Shown here: piece by piece, positions 22,479 to 22,855 of the stretch | How the letters are laid out: each line of letters starts with the position of its first letter | How positions within the stretch are numbered: the first letter of the stretch is position 1 | From: Gemelliphila asaccharolytica | GTDB lineage: Bacteria > Bacillota > Bacilli > Staphylococcales > Gemellaceae | Length of the DNA: 22,855 nucleotides | Direction: 5' to 3' | Assembly: GCF_001553005.1 (NCBI RefSeq) | Contig: NZ_KQ959872.1 | Span: forward strand, 1-22,855 | Notes under the pieces: generated by a model | The model's database searches: none | What the model was told of the DNA's origin: nothing | What the model saw: only the letters and a program-made list of their open reading frames with translations | Made by a program: the position numbers and the translations under genes

Positions 22479-22507
22479 ATTATACTATAGTAAATTTTTA
22501 TTTACAA
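22479..22507 (-). promoter_or_regulatory. spx promoter with embedded palindrome
   Basis: TTGTAA (22502-22507) and a perfect TATAAT (22479-22484) are 17 bases apart on the minus strand. TACTATAGTA (22483-22492), a perfect 10-bp palindrome that extends with few mismatches to 15 bases, overlaps the -10 and spacer and is a candidate repressor site. Confidence 0.65.
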
Positions 22508-22552
22508 TATCAAATATAGATTTTAATATTTTTTTATCTATTTATTTTTTTA

Positions 22553-22580
22553 TTGATTTTTTTTATTCTTATGTTATAAT
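22553..22580 (+). promoter_or_regulatory. Strong promoter of the tRNA-Leu gene
   Basis: TTGATT (22553-22558) and TATAAT (22575-22580) are 16 bases apart, and TGT precedes the -10, making it an extended -10. The tRNA begins 16 bases after the -10, so the 5' leader is short. Confidence 0.8.
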
Positions 22581-22595
22581 AGGTATTAGTATTTT

Positions 22596-22679
22596 GCCAG
22601 TATGGCGGAATTGGCAGACGCACTGGACTCAAAATCCAGCGATGGCAACATCGTGTCGGTTCGACCCCGACTACTGGTA
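22596..22679 (+). tRNA. tRNA-Leu (anticodon CAA)
   Basis: The cloverleaf is complete. The acceptor GCCAGTA pairs with TACTGGT (one G-U pair at the end), followed by discriminator A. The D arm contains GGCGGAATTGGCAGACGC. The anticodon stem CTGGA/TCCAG encloses the loop CTCAAAA, giving anticodon CAA, which reads UUG. A long variable arm (CGATGGCAACATCG) marks a class II leucine tRNA, and the T arm is TCGGTTCGACCCCGA. CCA is not encoded, so RNase Z and CCA-adding enzyme are required. It stands alone with its own promoter and terminator. Confidence 0.97.
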
Positions 22680-22685
22680 TATTTT

Positions 22686-22712
22686 AAAACAAGGTTATTC
22701 CTTGTTTTTTTT
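22686..22712 (+). terminator. Terminator of the tRNA-Leu gene
   Basis: AAAACAAGG (22686-22694) and CCTTGTTTT (22700-22708) form a perfect stem with loop TTATT and a run of T. Confidence 0.9.
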
Positions 22713-22811
22713 ATGAAATTTACATATTGTTAAAAATTTTTATTTTACTTATGTATTTAAAATATAAAAAATTTTTTCACTACTTTTATGTATGATGAAA
22801 TTTTGAATATT

Positions 22812-22843
22812 AAAAAAGTAGATTGTTATCAATCTACTTTTTT
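22812..22843. terminator. Bidirectional terminator at the right edge
   Basis: GTAGATTG (22818-22825) pairs with CAATCTAC (22830-22837) around TTAT, with A6 before and T7 after. No gene in the window ends here, so it most likely belongs to a minus-strand gene that ends beyond 22855 or to a short untranslated transcript from 22713-22811. Confidence 0.75.
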
Positions 22844-22855
22844 TATTTTATTTTC

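Overview
The window is very AT-rich with compact intergenic spaces, Bacillota-type Shine-Dalgarno sequences (AGGAGG, GGGGG) and frequent TTG/GTG starts. Its gene content (Spx, CvfB, Fur of the Bacillus type, CoiA, DprA, ComC, a Bce-type peptide-sensing module, a tRNA-Leu without encoded CCA) points to a low-GC Bacillota of the order Bacillales. The extreme AT content together with AhpCF, D-lactate dehydrogenase and competence genes fits a Gemella-like organism best, but this is inference from gene content, not an identification. The codes and reading frames look normal, and I see no transposase, prophage, integrase, CRISPR array or broken gene.

Layout. 1-3.2 kb: an HI0933/BaiN-type flavoprotein and a D-lactate dehydrogenase whose promoter is preceded by a tandem repeat of a palindromic motif. 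3.2-7.1 kb: an ahpC-ahpF peroxide-reduction operon (minus strand) divergent from an unrecognised 162-aa protein, followed by a YitT-family membrane protein. 7.1-11.6 kb (minus strand): a four-gene Bce-type antimicrobial-peptide sensing and detoxification module (response regulator, intramembrane-sensing kinase, ABC ATPase, ten-helix permease). A perfect BceR-type operator is embedded in the last codons of the kinase gene, just upstream of the transporter genes. 11.8-12.9 kb: an AhpD-like carboxymuconolactone-decarboxylase-fold protein and a convergent GNAT acetyltransferase, separated by a nested hairpin.

13.0-18.8 kb is an informational and natural-transformation block built around a roughly 90-bp divergent promoter. 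On the minus strand, tadA-rlmA-coiA-dprA join tRNA and rRNA modification to two transformation proteins. On the plus strand, a lactonase-family beta-propeller protein precedes comC (prepilin peptidase) and radC; comC and radC lie in the same neighbourhood in Bacillus subtilis. 18.9-22.4 kb (minus strand) carries spx, then a tightly packed operon cvfB - small cupin-like gene - rnz - nudF - fur, in which neighbours overlap or nearly touch. The window ends with a strongly expressed single tRNA-Leu(CAA) gene and a terminator that probably serves a gene beyond the right edge.

Together, ahpCF, the AhpD-like protein, spx and fur form a redox and metal-stress theme, and the Bce module is a cell-envelope defence unit. 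Nothing here is clearly a wholly new system. The best leads are the operator array in front of D-lactate dehydrogenase, the coding-embedded BceR operator, the palindromes in the ahpC and spx promoters, the two unrecognised small proteins, and the placement of competence genes in a housekeeping operon. Several gene starts were moved downstream from the longest open frame on the basis of ribosome-binding sites; each entry says where and why.
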